From Corynebacterium sp. (GTDB taxonomy: Bacteria > Actinomycetota > Actinomycetes > Mycobacteriales > Mycobacteriaceae), in assembly GCF_030530965.1 (NCBI RefSeq), contig NZ_JAUMTY010000022.1:19361-26825 (forward strand): a stretch of 7,465 nucleotides of DNA, given 5' to 3'. A program made the translations under genes and the position numbers. Position 1 is the stretch's first letter; every line of letters begins with the position of its first letter. The notes below the pieces were generated by a model. That model was not told the origin of the DNA. It was given only the letters and a program-made list of their open reading frames with translations, and made no database searches. Positions 1 to 5,697 of the stretch are shown here, one piece after another.

Positions 1-1332
1 AATTTCATGGATCAATCGCCGACGAGCTACCACGCGGTTGCGGTGATGGCCGACGGGCTCCGTCAGGCGGGATTCCACCCTCAGAAGGAAACCGACCCGT
101 GGGATGTTAGGCCTGGGGGACATTACGTTGTTCGTGATGGCGCAATGATCGCTTATGTCATTCCGCCGCAGGCTGCGTCGGCTAGTACTACGGACCGTGA
201 AAGCGTCGGCAAGAACGACGCGGAAAACAGAAACGACGGTGGTCGTCACACCGCTTATCGCATTATCGGTGCTCACACGGATTCCCCGGCACTCGCACTC
301 AAACCGACGCCACAGTCCACAACGTCCGATGGCTGGGGGCAATTAGCCGTCGAGGTCTACGGTGGGGCGTTATTGAATTCGTGGCTTGACCGCGAGCTGT
401 GTGTAGCCGGGCGAGTTGTCGACGAGCATGGCGCCGTTCATCTGGTGCGCACGAAACCGATCGCGCGTGTCCCGCAGTTGGCCATCCACTTAGATCGCAA
501 GGTCAATGAAGGCCTAGAGCTCAACCCTCAGAAGCATGTTCACCCGGTGTGGACGGTTGACGACGATAGTGCCGACATTATGGACGTCATCGCGGAGTTC
601 GCTGGTTTATCGAGCAAACGCGCGATCTTCGGGTGGGATCTCAAGCTGGTTCCGACGCAGAAGGCGGCAACGTTTGGTGCCCAGTCGCAGTTTATTGCGT
701 CGGGCCGTCAGGATAATTTGTCATCAGTATTCGCGGGGTTTCACGTTTTACAGCACTTAGATACCGACGCGATTCCTGGCGACGACATCCTGGTTTTCGT
801 CGCCAATGATCATGAGGAGGTCGGGTCGGGAACGCGATCGGGCGCCGCAGGCCCGTTCCTTGAGGACGTGTTGCATCGGACGGCCGTCGCTTTAGGTTAT
901 GACGCCGACGACGAAGCGCGAATGATGGCTCGCTCCGTCTGTATATCGTCGGATGCGGGGCATTCTGTGCACCCGAATTACGCTGAACGTCATGATCCGG
1001 ACACTCGCCCAATGATGGGGCGCGGGCCGATGGTGAAGATTAATGCTAACCAGCGTTACGTTTCCGACGCCGTGGGTGAGGCCATGTGGCAGCGTGCCTG
1101 TGAGGCCGCGGGGATCCGCCACCAGGCGTTTGTTTCACATAACGCTATGCCGTGCGGATCGACAATCGGGCCGATCACGGCGACGAGGCTGGGAATGGTG
1201 ACGGTTGACGTCGGTATTCCGCTGCTCTCGATGCACTCTGCGCGAGAAATGAGCCACGAATACGACTGTTTGGCGCTCTCGGAGGCAATGCGTGCTTTGT
1301 GGACGATGGAATCACTGGAATATGGACGGTGA
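1..1332 (+). CDS. apeB: M18 family aminopeptidase (aspartyl aminopeptidase type), 5' end probably outside window
   Basis: A cytosolic dinuclear-zinc aminopeptidase that removes N-terminal residues, classically Asp/Glu, from peptides. Residue numbers count from the ATG at 7. The M18 signatures are in order: GAHTDSP (zinc ligand H90, D92), SGRQDNLSS (bridging D236), NDHEEVGSG (catalytic E270, ligand E271), SSDAGHSVHPNY (ligand D316), MPCGSTIGP (381-389) and LSMHSARE (ligand H410). All expected metal and catalytic residues are present and there is no signal peptide. ATG 7 is the only start visible, but the two codons before it read Asn-Phe in frame. Homologues usually have a few residues ending in Asp-Phe just before the 'SPTSYHAV' segment, so the real start is probably upstream. 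A hydrophilic, low-complexity stretch at about 54-82, before the first zinc motif, looks like a lineage-specific surface loop. Family assignment is very secure; substrate preference is inferred from the family. Confidence 0.93.
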   Translation, partial: NFMDQSPTSYHAVAVMADGLRQAGFHPQKETDPWDVRPGGHYVVRDGAMIAYVIPPQAASASTTDRESVGKNDAENRNDGGRHTAYRIIGAHTDSPALALKPTPQSTTSDGWGQLAVEVYGGALLNSWLDRELCVAGRVVDEHGAVHLVRTKPIARVPQLAIHLDRKVNEGLELNPQKHVHPVWTVDDDSADIMDVIAEFAGLSSKRAIFGWDLKLVPTQKAATFGAQSQFIASGRQDNLSSVFAGFHVLQHLDTDAIPGDDILVFVANDHEEVGSGTRSGAAGPFLEDVLHRTAVALGYDADDEARMMARSVCISSDAGHSVHPNYAERHDPDTRPMMGRGPMVKINANQRYVSDAVGEAMWQRACEAAGIRHQAFVSHNAMPCGSTIGPITATRLGMVTVDVGIPLLSMHSAREMSHEYDCLALSEAMRALWTMESLEYGR

Positions 1333-1335
1333 TTT

Positions 1336-1359
1336 GAGGGTAGCGTGAAGACGCTCCTC
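1336..1359 (+). terminator. Hairpin just after apeB, possible terminator
   Basis: GAGGGTAGCGT (1336-1346) can pair with ACGCTCCTC (1351-1359) through nine base pairs with a two-base GT bulge and a GAAG loop. It starts 3 nt after the apeB stop. No T-run follows, so it is not a canonical intrinsic terminator; it may act as a weak terminator or as 3'-end protection. Confidence 0.4.
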
Positions 1360-1365
1360 ACCGCC

Positions 1366-1384
1366 CTAGGTAAGGTTGAGTTAA
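1366..1384 (+). promoter_or_regulatory. Possible DtxR-like iron box overlapping the lipase promoter
   Basis: CTAGGTAAGGTTGAGTTAA matches the corynebacterial DtxR consensus TTAGGTTAGGCTAACCTAA at 13 of 19 positions. The left half-site is good (TAGGTAAG) and the right half poor. It overlaps the candidate -35 of the lipase gene, where a repressor would be expected. The match is at the weak end, so this is only a candidate. Confidence 0.22.
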
Positions 1385-1404
1385 TTAATAATCATTGGTA
1401 ATTT
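1376..1404 (+). promoter_or_regulatory. Candidate promoter of the lipase gene (leaderless)
   Basis: A -35-like TTGAGT (1376-1381) is separated by 17 nt from a -10-like TAATTT (1399-1404). A transcript from it would begin at about the A of the ATG at 1411. No Shine-Dalgarno sequence precedes that ATG, and an in-frame TAA at 1399-1401 excludes starts further upstream. Together these suggest a leaderless mRNA, which is common in actinobacteria. The AT-rich segment 1381-1396 offers alternative -10 sequences. Confidence 0.35.
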
Positions 1405-1410
1405 CAGTCC

Positions 1411-2214
1411 ATGCTACCTAAAACAATGAAAGCTCCGGTCGCGGCTGCTGGAATCTCGTGTGCTGGAGTGTGTGGTGTGGTTGTCGCGCCAGCCGCTTAC
1501 GCGGGGGATGCGGTGGACGCTCTTTCCGCGTCGAACGACGTGCATGGTGAGAGTTCGCGCCCGGTTGTCCTTATTCTTCCCGGGCAGTCAGTAGGCACGC
1601 TGCCGTACGGAAAAATGAAGTCGAACCTTGAGGCAGGCGGGTATGACGCTCGCGTTCTTGACCTTAAAGGGGCCGACGTTGTTGCTGATGCTCATCTCAT
1701 TGCCGACGAAGTTCATCGCGTCCGTGAGGAGAATCCCGATGCAGAAATTTCGCTGGTCGGGCACAGTGCGGGGGGAATTAGTGCCCGTGAGTATCTGAAG
1801 CATCAGGGAGGGACCGAAGACATCGCTCGGTATATCGCGATTGGGTCGCCTCAGTATGGGAGTCCGGGGGCGTGTGTGCAGGGTGGTACTGCGAAGGATT
1901 TGTGTCCAGGCTCGGATTACATAAACCGGTTGAATGCTGGGGATGATACTCCTGGTCCGACGGAGTATTACGCGATTCGCGGTGAACATGAGTGGGCGGA
2001 TGGCCGCTTGGATGGCGGTCAATGCAGGATGAAGCCGGTGGCGTCACCGTCGCCACTAATTAATGGTGGTTTCCACCACTCGATAGAACCTTTGCAGTCT
2101 GAGGTTTCAGCCACGGTTCTAGCCGCGTTGAATGGCACGTGCACTGGTGAGTTTGTCGACGAGCCGATTGATTCTATTCAGGCGAAAGACACGATTTTCC
2201 AGGATGGGCTGTAA
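1411..2214 (+). CDS. Secreted lipase / alpha-beta hydrolase (class 2 lipase-like)
   Basis: Predicted extracellular serine ester hydrolase acting on acylglycerols or other esters. Residues 1-31 form a signal peptide: Lys-containing N-region, Ala/Val/Cys-rich core, and an Ala-Tyr-Ala cleavage site at about 29-31. The mature protein begins with the strand VVLILPG (52-58) and carries the nucleophile elbow GHSAGG with Ser119. The likely catalytic His is 222 or 223 (GGFHHS, followed by Ile-Glu-Pro-Leu as in the His region of class 2 lipases). The acid is probably an Asp near 197-201, which I cannot fix. Four cysteines after the signal (155, 165, 205, 244) could form two disulfides, fitting an exported protein. 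At 267 residues it is normal for a small secreted lipase. An alternative ATG lies at 1426 (Met6). It is transcribed from its own gap after apeB and converges on the protease gene. The substrate is not determinable from sequence. Confidence 0.82.
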   Translation: MLPKTMKAPVAAAGISCAGVCGVVVAPAAYAGDAVDALSASNDVHGESSRPVVLILPGQSVGTLPYGKMKSNLEAGGYDARVLDLKGADVVADAHLIADEVHRVREENPDAEISLVGHSAGGISAREYLKHQGGTEDIARYIAIGSPQYGSPGACVQGGTAKDLCPGSDYINRLNAGDDTPGPTEYYAIRGEHEWADGRLDGGQCRMKPVASPSPLINGGFHHSIEPLQSEVSATVLAALNGTCTGEFVDEPIDSIQAKDTIFQDGL

Positions 2215-2224
2215 TCTATTCGGT

Positions 2225-2240
2225 CGTTTCACGTGAAACC
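2225..2240. promoter_or_regulatory. parS: parS-like ParB-binding site
   Basis: The perfect 14-bp palindrome GTTTCACGTGAAAC at 2226-2239 is the core of the conserved chromosomal parS site (TGTTTCACGTGAAACA). Only the outermost base on each side differs (C instead of T, C instead of A), giving 14 of 16 matches. It lies 11 bp after the lipase stop, in the short gap between two convergent genes, clear of coding sequence. ParB loads on such sites to organise the origin region and recruit condensin. In corynebacteria the known sites cluster near oriC. The match is seen directly; function and origin proximity are inferred. Confidence 0.82.
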
Positions 2241-2262
2241 AGTGCAGATGGGATGGTGCATG

Positions 2263-2289
2263 GGTGCACCGCGGGAGTTGGGGTGCACC
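2263..2289. terminator. Twin GGTGCACC palindromes, possible bidirectional terminator
   Basis: The 8-bp palindrome GGTGCACC occurs at 2263-2270 and again at 2282-2289, both inside the 9-mer GGGTGCACC. The copies are mutually complementary and can form an 8-bp stem with an 11-nt loop on either strand. The position, between the 3' ends of convergent genes, suits a shared terminator. Neither side has a clear T-run, so this could also be a protein-binding pair of dyads. Confidence 0.38.
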
Positions 2290-2301
2290 TAGCACGGGTG
2301 T

Positions 2302-3012
2302 TTACCGCAGTTCAGAATCGACTACGTTCCACGGGATGTAGGCACCATATTTCCCGGTGTAGTTCTCCAGGTAACCGACGTTAATTCCGATGACGCGGTT
2401 GTAGCGATCGACCATCGCTCCACCCGACGTACCGGGCCTGGAGTTCAGAGGCGAAACGAGGGCCACCGTGTTCGGCCGACCGTTCCAGCCCATGAGCGGA
2501 CGGTCGGTCACGCGAGACTCGTTGAAACGCTGGCCGAGTCCGAGGACGTGGACAGGTTCTCCCACGTTAAGTGTGTTGTAGTCACGCTTTTCCCAGCGAC
2601 CGTCGACGCGGACAGACGGGTCAAGGTTAATTTTTACGGCATCGAGACCACGGCTCATTGCCGCAACCCGCCCGATGCGGTGGTTGGATTGGTCGAAAAT
2701 CTCGGTGCCACGAGTCCAGCGACCGTGTGAGCAGTGCTCTGCGGTGTATCCGGTGCGGTCTCCGATCAACGTGATACTGCAGGTTCCGCCGCTACCGGAG
2801 CGAATAGTAGCTCCTTGGTGAACGGTGATGGTGCGGTTGTTCGGAGTAGTGAAGACGCCTTTAGTTTTGAAGTCCTTTGAGGCGTCGGGCCATGGGTGAT
2901 GCGAGTACGTTGGGTGCTCAACGGCGTGAGCTTCATTGGCTGCCATGGGCATACCAATGGCAGCAAGTGTGATTGATAATGCGGCAATAGATGCGCGAAG
3001 TAGACGGCGCAC
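2302..3012 (-). CDS. Secreted trypsin-like serine protease (chymotrypsin fold, S1 type)
   Basis: Predicted exported endopeptidase. The N-terminus (two Arg, then a hydrophobic Ala/Leu/Ile core) ends in Ala-His-Ala at 28-30, a good signal peptidase I site. The catalytic triad is visible: His93 in YTAEHCS, Asp124 in GLDAVKI and Ser196 in PGTSGGAM. Cys78 and Cys94 flank the His as in the conserved disulfide of the fold. TAEHC and GTSGG are slight variants of the usual TAAHC and GDSGG, as in several bacterial S1 relatives. The C-terminal strand VIGINVGY (207-214) fits the fold. At 236 residues with a short pro-segment it is a compact single-domain enzyme. The start is GTG at 3012, chosen because it gives a complete signal peptide; a G6 tract lies 3 nt upstream. 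The gene stands alone on its strand. Substrate is unknown; a divergent member with another role cannot be excluded. Confidence 0.85.
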   Translation of the reverse strand: MRRLLRASIAALSITLAAIGMPMAANEAHAVEHPTYSHHPWPDASKDFKTKGVFTTPNNRTITVHQGATIRSGSGGTCSITLIGDRTGYTAEHCSHGRWTRGTEIFDQSNHRIGRVAAMSRGLDAVKINLDPSVRVDGRWEKRDYNTLNVGEPVHVLGLGQRFNESRVTDRPLMGWNGRPNTVALVSPLNSRPGTSGGAMVDRYNRVIGINVGYLENYTGKYGAYIPWNVVDSELR

Positions 3013-3027
3013 TTTCCCCCCAAAAAA
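3013..3027 (-). promoter_or_regulatory. Unusual translation-initiation region: T6-G6 tract before a GTG start
   Basis: Read on the minus strand, six T are followed by six G, then AAA, then the GTG start. The G-tract is the only Shine-Dalgarno-like element, and its spacing of 3 nt is shorter than the usual 5-9. Two adjacent homopolymers at an initiation site are prone to slippage and could alter translation efficiency. Confidence 0.4.
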
Positions 3028-3036
3028 TATGATGTG

Positions 3037-3053
3037 CAGATTATGTAAATCTG
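3037..3053. promoter_or_regulatory. Inverted repeat upstream of the protease gene, possible operator
   Basis: CAGATT (3037-3042) and AATCTG (3048-3053) form a perfect 6-bp dyad with a 5-bp centre. It lies 24 bp upstream of the GTG start in an AT-rich stretch, where a promoter or operator would be expected. No regulator family is recognised; the sequence CATAAT on the minus strand inside it could serve as a -10 element. Confidence 0.28.
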
Positions 3054-3061
3054 GCGATGTC

Positions 3062-3493
3062 GGAAGCTGGAGTTTCTCTCGCAGCTAATGAATGAGGATA
3101 CGCCATAAACGGCGTTTCTGTGAAATGAATGTGAGTGTGATATTTGTCTGTGGGGAAAAATCGTAGTTTAAAACATCTGCTGCTTTAATTGGGTAAGAAC
3201 TTGCCGACGACGCGGCCTCGAGCGCGTACGAGATAAGCTTCAGATGCACTGTGAGCAGCATGTTTACAGTTATTGAAAACGAATTATCAACTCTTCTTGA
3301 ATTCAACCGAGATTATTGAGTTGGGTAAAAATCGGATGGATTGACTGCGGAGCCTAAATATAGAACATTTGTTGCGTGGCCTATGTTCTCAGTTTTAATT
3401 TCACGGCGAGAATAGAAAATAACGTTAAAAGCTGATGCCCCTGCTTTTCTCCATGAGAAGACACAGTTTCCGTTGCCGATAAAAAGCTGGCAA
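3062..3493. other. AT-richer non-coding region with no recognised gene
   Basis: About 430 bp between the protease promoter region and the recognisable MFS remnant. It is visibly richer in A and T than the flanks. The one small minus-strand open frame (3085-3306) resembles no protein I know and has no convincing start signal. A short perfect dyad AAACG-G-CGTTT lies near 3108-3118. The reading frame of the MFS remnant stays open back to about 3416, so some of 3416-3493 may be decayed MFS sequence. The rest may be the scar of the deletion that removed the front of that gene. Confidence 0.5.
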
Positions 3494-3939
3494 ATGGCAG
3501 GTGTCCTCTTTGCCGTGTGGGTAGTCGTTTCAGCGTGCGCTGGAAGCGGGTGTGGGGTCCGCGCCGGGCGTTTCTCGCGTCGCAAAGCGTGAGCGTCGGC
3601 GGTCTCGTCCTCACTCTCTTTCCGACGATTCCTCCGGTGATTCTTGGCCTCGCGTTGTCCTGCGTCGGTGTATTCACTGGTCAAGCGGTTGGAACGTTCA
3701 TGGTGGGGAGGTTGGCCGCGGGTGCCTGGTCGACCGGCGTCGGTTTGTATCTGACGGGCTACTATGTCGGCGGTGCGATGGGTGGGGTAGCGCCGATGTC
3801 GTTTTATTCGGCTGCTGGGTGGAGTGTCGTCGTGGCGGTCGTTCTCGGTGTTGTGCTGTGCGCGACGGCGATGGGTTGGTGGGCATGGCGTCCGCGCGAA
3901 ACGAACACCACCCACACCCCAAATAAGCAGGCTTGTTAA
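3494..3939 (+). pseudogene. MFS transporter remnant (C-terminal part only, frameshifted)
   Basis: Remains of a 12-helix major facilitator superfamily permease. From 3494 one frame reads MAGVLFAVWVVVSACAG, a helix resembling TM8, then a basic loop ending GRFSRRKA, and stops at TGA 3590-3592. The neighbouring frame continues with SVGGLVLTLFP and ends at TAA 3937-3939. Restoring one lost base at about 3590 joins them into a normal MFS loop-plus-helix. Later segments fit TM10 (VILGLALSCVGVFTGQAVG), TM11 (the GYYVGGAMGGVAP region, typical of YnfM-like members) and TM12 (VVVAVVLGVVLCATAMGWW). TM1-7 are absent, so it cannot make a working transporter. It lies upstream of lldD on the same strand, where C. 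glutamicum carries an intact MFS gene (cg3226) next to lldD. A GTG at 3517 would open a 140-codon frame, but that product begins inside a loop and is implausible as a protein. Confidence 0.82.
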
Positions 3940-3975
3940 GTAATTATGGCCACGCTTGGTGCGTCGCCCACTATT

Positions 3976-4053
3976 AATGCAGTTAGCCTACCCCCGCATG
4001 GTTACACCTACTGTTAATGCATTCACCAATTGTTTAGGCTCAATGTAGTTAGC
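3976..4053 (+). repeat. Short repeats AATGYAGTTAGC upstream of lldD
   Basis: AATGCAGTTAGC (3976-3987) and AATGTAGTTAGC (4042-4053) match at 11 of 12 positions. A third, partial copy, AATGCATTCACC, lies between them (4016-4027). The first and third share a further upstream likeness (ACTATTAATGCA at 3970, ACTGTTAATGCA at 4010). They flank the LldR-type half-operator in the lldD upstream region and may be binding sites for a second regulator, or chance. Confidence 0.3.
3999..4009. promoter_or_regulatory. Near-consensus LldR/GntR-type operator upstream of lldD
   Basis: TGGTTACACCT fits the FadR-subfamily GntR pattern TNGTNNNACNA at all defined positions but the last (T for A). It lies about 157 bp upstream of the lldD start. 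A perfect copy occurs before lctP. In C. glutamicum the lactate-responsive LldR represses lldD through this kind of site. The regulator itself is not in the window. Confidence 0.45.
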
Positions 4054-4155
4054 GCAATCTCGTGTGCCTCACCCGCTTGCCGTGGGCTTTTGTTGCGACG
4101 ACGCCGGTGTCAGGTTAGTGAGCCTTGCGCATGTCTATTTTTACGTCCTGTGAAT

Positions 4156-4160
4156 AGGAG
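4156..4160 (+). promoter_or_regulatory. Ribosome binding site of lldD
   Basis: AGGAG lies 5 nt before the GTG at 4166 and fixes that non-ATG codon as the start. Confidence 0.8.
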
Positions 4161-4165
4161 TCCCC

Positions 4166-5422
4166 GTGGTTCAGCGTCAATTCCCGAATCCAAAAGAAAT
4201 TAGGGAATATCTGCACTTTAAAAAGCCCGAGCTGAATTTGAAGAAGCGTCGTTTGGAAAACGCTTTGACAATTTATGACTTGCGGAAGATTGCGAAGCGT
4301 CGCACTCCAGCATCTGCGTTCGATTACACGGACGGTGCTGCAGAAGGGGAGATTTCTATCGCCCGTGCCCGCAAGGCATTTGAGGACGTGGAATTCCACC
4401 CATCCATCCTCAAGGATGCGTCCGAGATCGATATGAGCACCTCGATCCTCGGCGGTCCCTCCTCCCTGCCATTCGGCATTGCCCCGACGGGATTCACCCG
4501 CCTCATGCAGACCGAAGGGGAGGTCGCGGGCGCAGGTGCAGCCGGTGCAGCGGGCATTCCATTCTGCTTGTCGACGCTGGGCACCACCTCGATTGAAGAC
4601 GTGAAGGCCACCAACCCGACCGGACGCAACTGGTTCCAGCTGTACGTGATGCGCAAGCGCGAAATCTCCTACGGGCTGGTTGAACGCGCAGCACAAGCCG
4701 GCTTCGACACCTTGTTCTTCACCGTGGATACACCGGTGGCCGGCAACCGTATGCGCGATGTTCGCCACGGCTTTTCCATTCCTCCTCAGTTGACGGTGAA
4801 GACCGTCGTCGACGCGATCCCTCGCCCCTGGTGGTGGATCGACTTCTTAACGACGCCTCCGCTCGAGTTCGCCTCCTTGAGCTCGACCGGCGGCACCGTG
4901 GGCGAACTGCTCAACAACGCCATGGACCCCACGATCAGCTTCGATGATTTGAAGACGATTCGTGAGATGTGGCCCGGGAAGCTCGCCGTCAAGGGCGTCC
5001 AGAACCTTGAGGACTCGAAGAAGCTCGCCGACCTGGGTGTCGACGCGATTGTGTTGTCGAACCACGGTGGACGCCAGCTCGACCGCGCTCCCGTGCCGTT
5101 CTTGCTGCTCCCCGAGGTTGCCCGCGAAGTCGGCAAGGACGTGGAGATCATGGTGGACACCGGCATCATGAATGGTGCCGATATCGTCGCCGCGCTAGCC
5201 CTGGGTGCAGACTTCACCCTGATTGGACGTGCTTACCTGTACGGCTTGATGGCTGGTGGCCGTGCCGGCGTGGACCGGACCATCGAAATCTTGCGGTCGC
5301 AGATCGAGCGGACCATGAAGTTGTTGCAGGTCACGAGCATTGAGGAACTAGGCCCTCAGCACGTCACGCAGCTCACTCGGTTTAACCGTGTGGACTCGTC
5401 TCGCGACGATGCAACTGTGTAA
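4166..5422 (+). CDS. lldD: L-lactate dehydrogenase (quinone), FMN-dependent
   Basis: Peripheral-membrane flavoenzyme oxidising L-lactate to pyruvate and passing electrons to menaquinone. The 418 residues span the whole FMN-dependent alpha-hydroxy acid dehydrogenase TIM barrel. Visible elements are FDYTDGAAE (Tyr54, substrate side), FGIAPTGF (103-110, FMN strand), WFQLYV (Gln158, Tyr160), TVDTPVAGNR (186-195), LAVKGV (Lys276, FMN N1), the active-site signature SNHGGRQLD with catalytic His300 and Arg303, then DTGIMNGADI (331-340) and LIGRAYLYG (352-360) holding the FMN phosphate. The Asp-Thr-Gly-Ile-Met form instead of Asp-Gly-Gly-Ile-Arg is, from memory, typical of the corynebacterial/mycobacterial LldD subgroup. 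The long charged N-terminus (1-35) also fits that subgroup. It is followed by a hairpin and then lctP on the same strand, and preceded by a dead MFS gene. Regulation by an LldR-like repressor is inferred from operator-like sites. Confidence 0.95.
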   Translation: MVQRQFPNPKEIREYLHFKKPELNLKKRRLENALTIYDLRKIAKRRTPASAFDYTDGAAEGEISIARARKAFEDVEFHPSILKDASEIDMSTSILGGPSSLPFGIAPTGFTRLMQTEGEVAGAGAAGAAGIPFCLSTLGTTSIEDVKATNPTGRNWFQLYVMRKREISYGLVERAAQAGFDTLFFTVDTPVAGNRMRDVRHGFSIPPQLTVKTVVDAIPRPWWWIDFLTTPPLEFASLSSTGGTVGELLNNAMDPTISFDDLKTIREMWPGKLAVKGVQNLEDSKKLADLGVDAIVLSNHGGRQLDRAPVPFLLLPEVAREVGKDVEIMVDTGIMNGADIVAALALGADFTLIGRAYLYGLMAGGRAGVDRTIEILRSQIERTMKLLQVTSIEELGPQHVTQLTRFNRVDSSRDDATV

Positions 5423-5431
5423 CTCGCAGCG

Positions 5432-5481
5432 GGAGGGCTAGGTCTCACACAATTCCTTCACCAGTGTGAGAGCTAGCCTCC
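5432..5481 (+). terminator. Long hairpin after lldD, probable terminator or mRNA-processing element
   Basis: The left arm 5432-5450 (GGAGGGCTAGGTCTCACAC) pairs with 5464-5481 (GTGTGAGAGCTAGCCTCC): about 17 pairs, one bulged G, one mismatch and a 13-nt loop. It begins 10 nt after the lldD stop. No T-tract follows, so Rho-independent termination is uncertain; it could instead stabilise the lldD mRNA 3' end and separate lldD from lctP expression. Confidence 0.65.
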
Positions 5482-5637
5482 AGTGTCGCCACGTGTGCGC
5501 TTGGTCGCGCCGGGCGCCTGGCTGCCAGTGAATATGATCGACGCCACGGTGAGCCGTTTGCGTCTTTAGGTTCCCATTTGGGGGTAAAAATTGGGACCTG
5601 TCTGACGTCTACATGCGGTTTCCCGTGGCTTTTAGTT

Positions 5638-5689
5638 GTCACATCATCACGAATTTTGTCCCGTTTAGGGTGATCGTAGAAGATGTGAC
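5638..5689. repeat. Nested inverted repeat upstream of lctP
   Basis: GTCACATC (5638-5645) and GATGTGAC (5682-5689) form a perfect 8-bp dyad. Inside it ATCAC (5646-5650) pairs with GTGAT (5670-5674), giving a two-step stem with an asymmetric 7-nt bulge. It ends 8 bp before the LldR-type operator, so it may be a second regulator site or a structure in the transcript. Confidence 0.4.
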
Positions 5690-5697
5690 TAATACGG

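Noticed and set aside
738..751. Degenerate parS-like sequence GTTTCACGTTTTAC inside apeB
   Set aside because: Only 11 of 14 core positions match, the right half-site is lost, and it lies in a well-conserved coding region; chance resemblance.
1131..1146. Second parS-like half-site (TTTCAC) near the end of apeB
   Set aside because: The left half matches but the palindrome is not completed; explained by codons for Val-Ser-His.
3139..3154. Possible GlxR (cAMP receptor) site beginning TGTGA
   Set aside because: The right half-site TCACA is not present; about 8 of 12 defined positions, near background.
3085..3306. 73-codon minus-strand open frame
   Set aside because: No family resemblance, no clear start signal, AT-rich non-coding-like composition. 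It could be a small gene, but I cannot support it.
3313..3915. 200-codon minus-strand open frame rich in Arg, His and Thr
   Set aside because: It is antisense to the MFS remnant, whose helices explain the composition; low-complexity product and no ribosome site.
3978..3996. DtxR-like core GTTAGCCTA upstream of lldD
   Set aside because: Nine central bases match but the outer arms do not (about 12 of 19), and it overlaps the AATGYAGTTAGC repeat.
4115..4768. 217-codon minus-strand open frame
   Set aside because: Antisense shadow of lldD, whose plus-strand protein has all family motifs.
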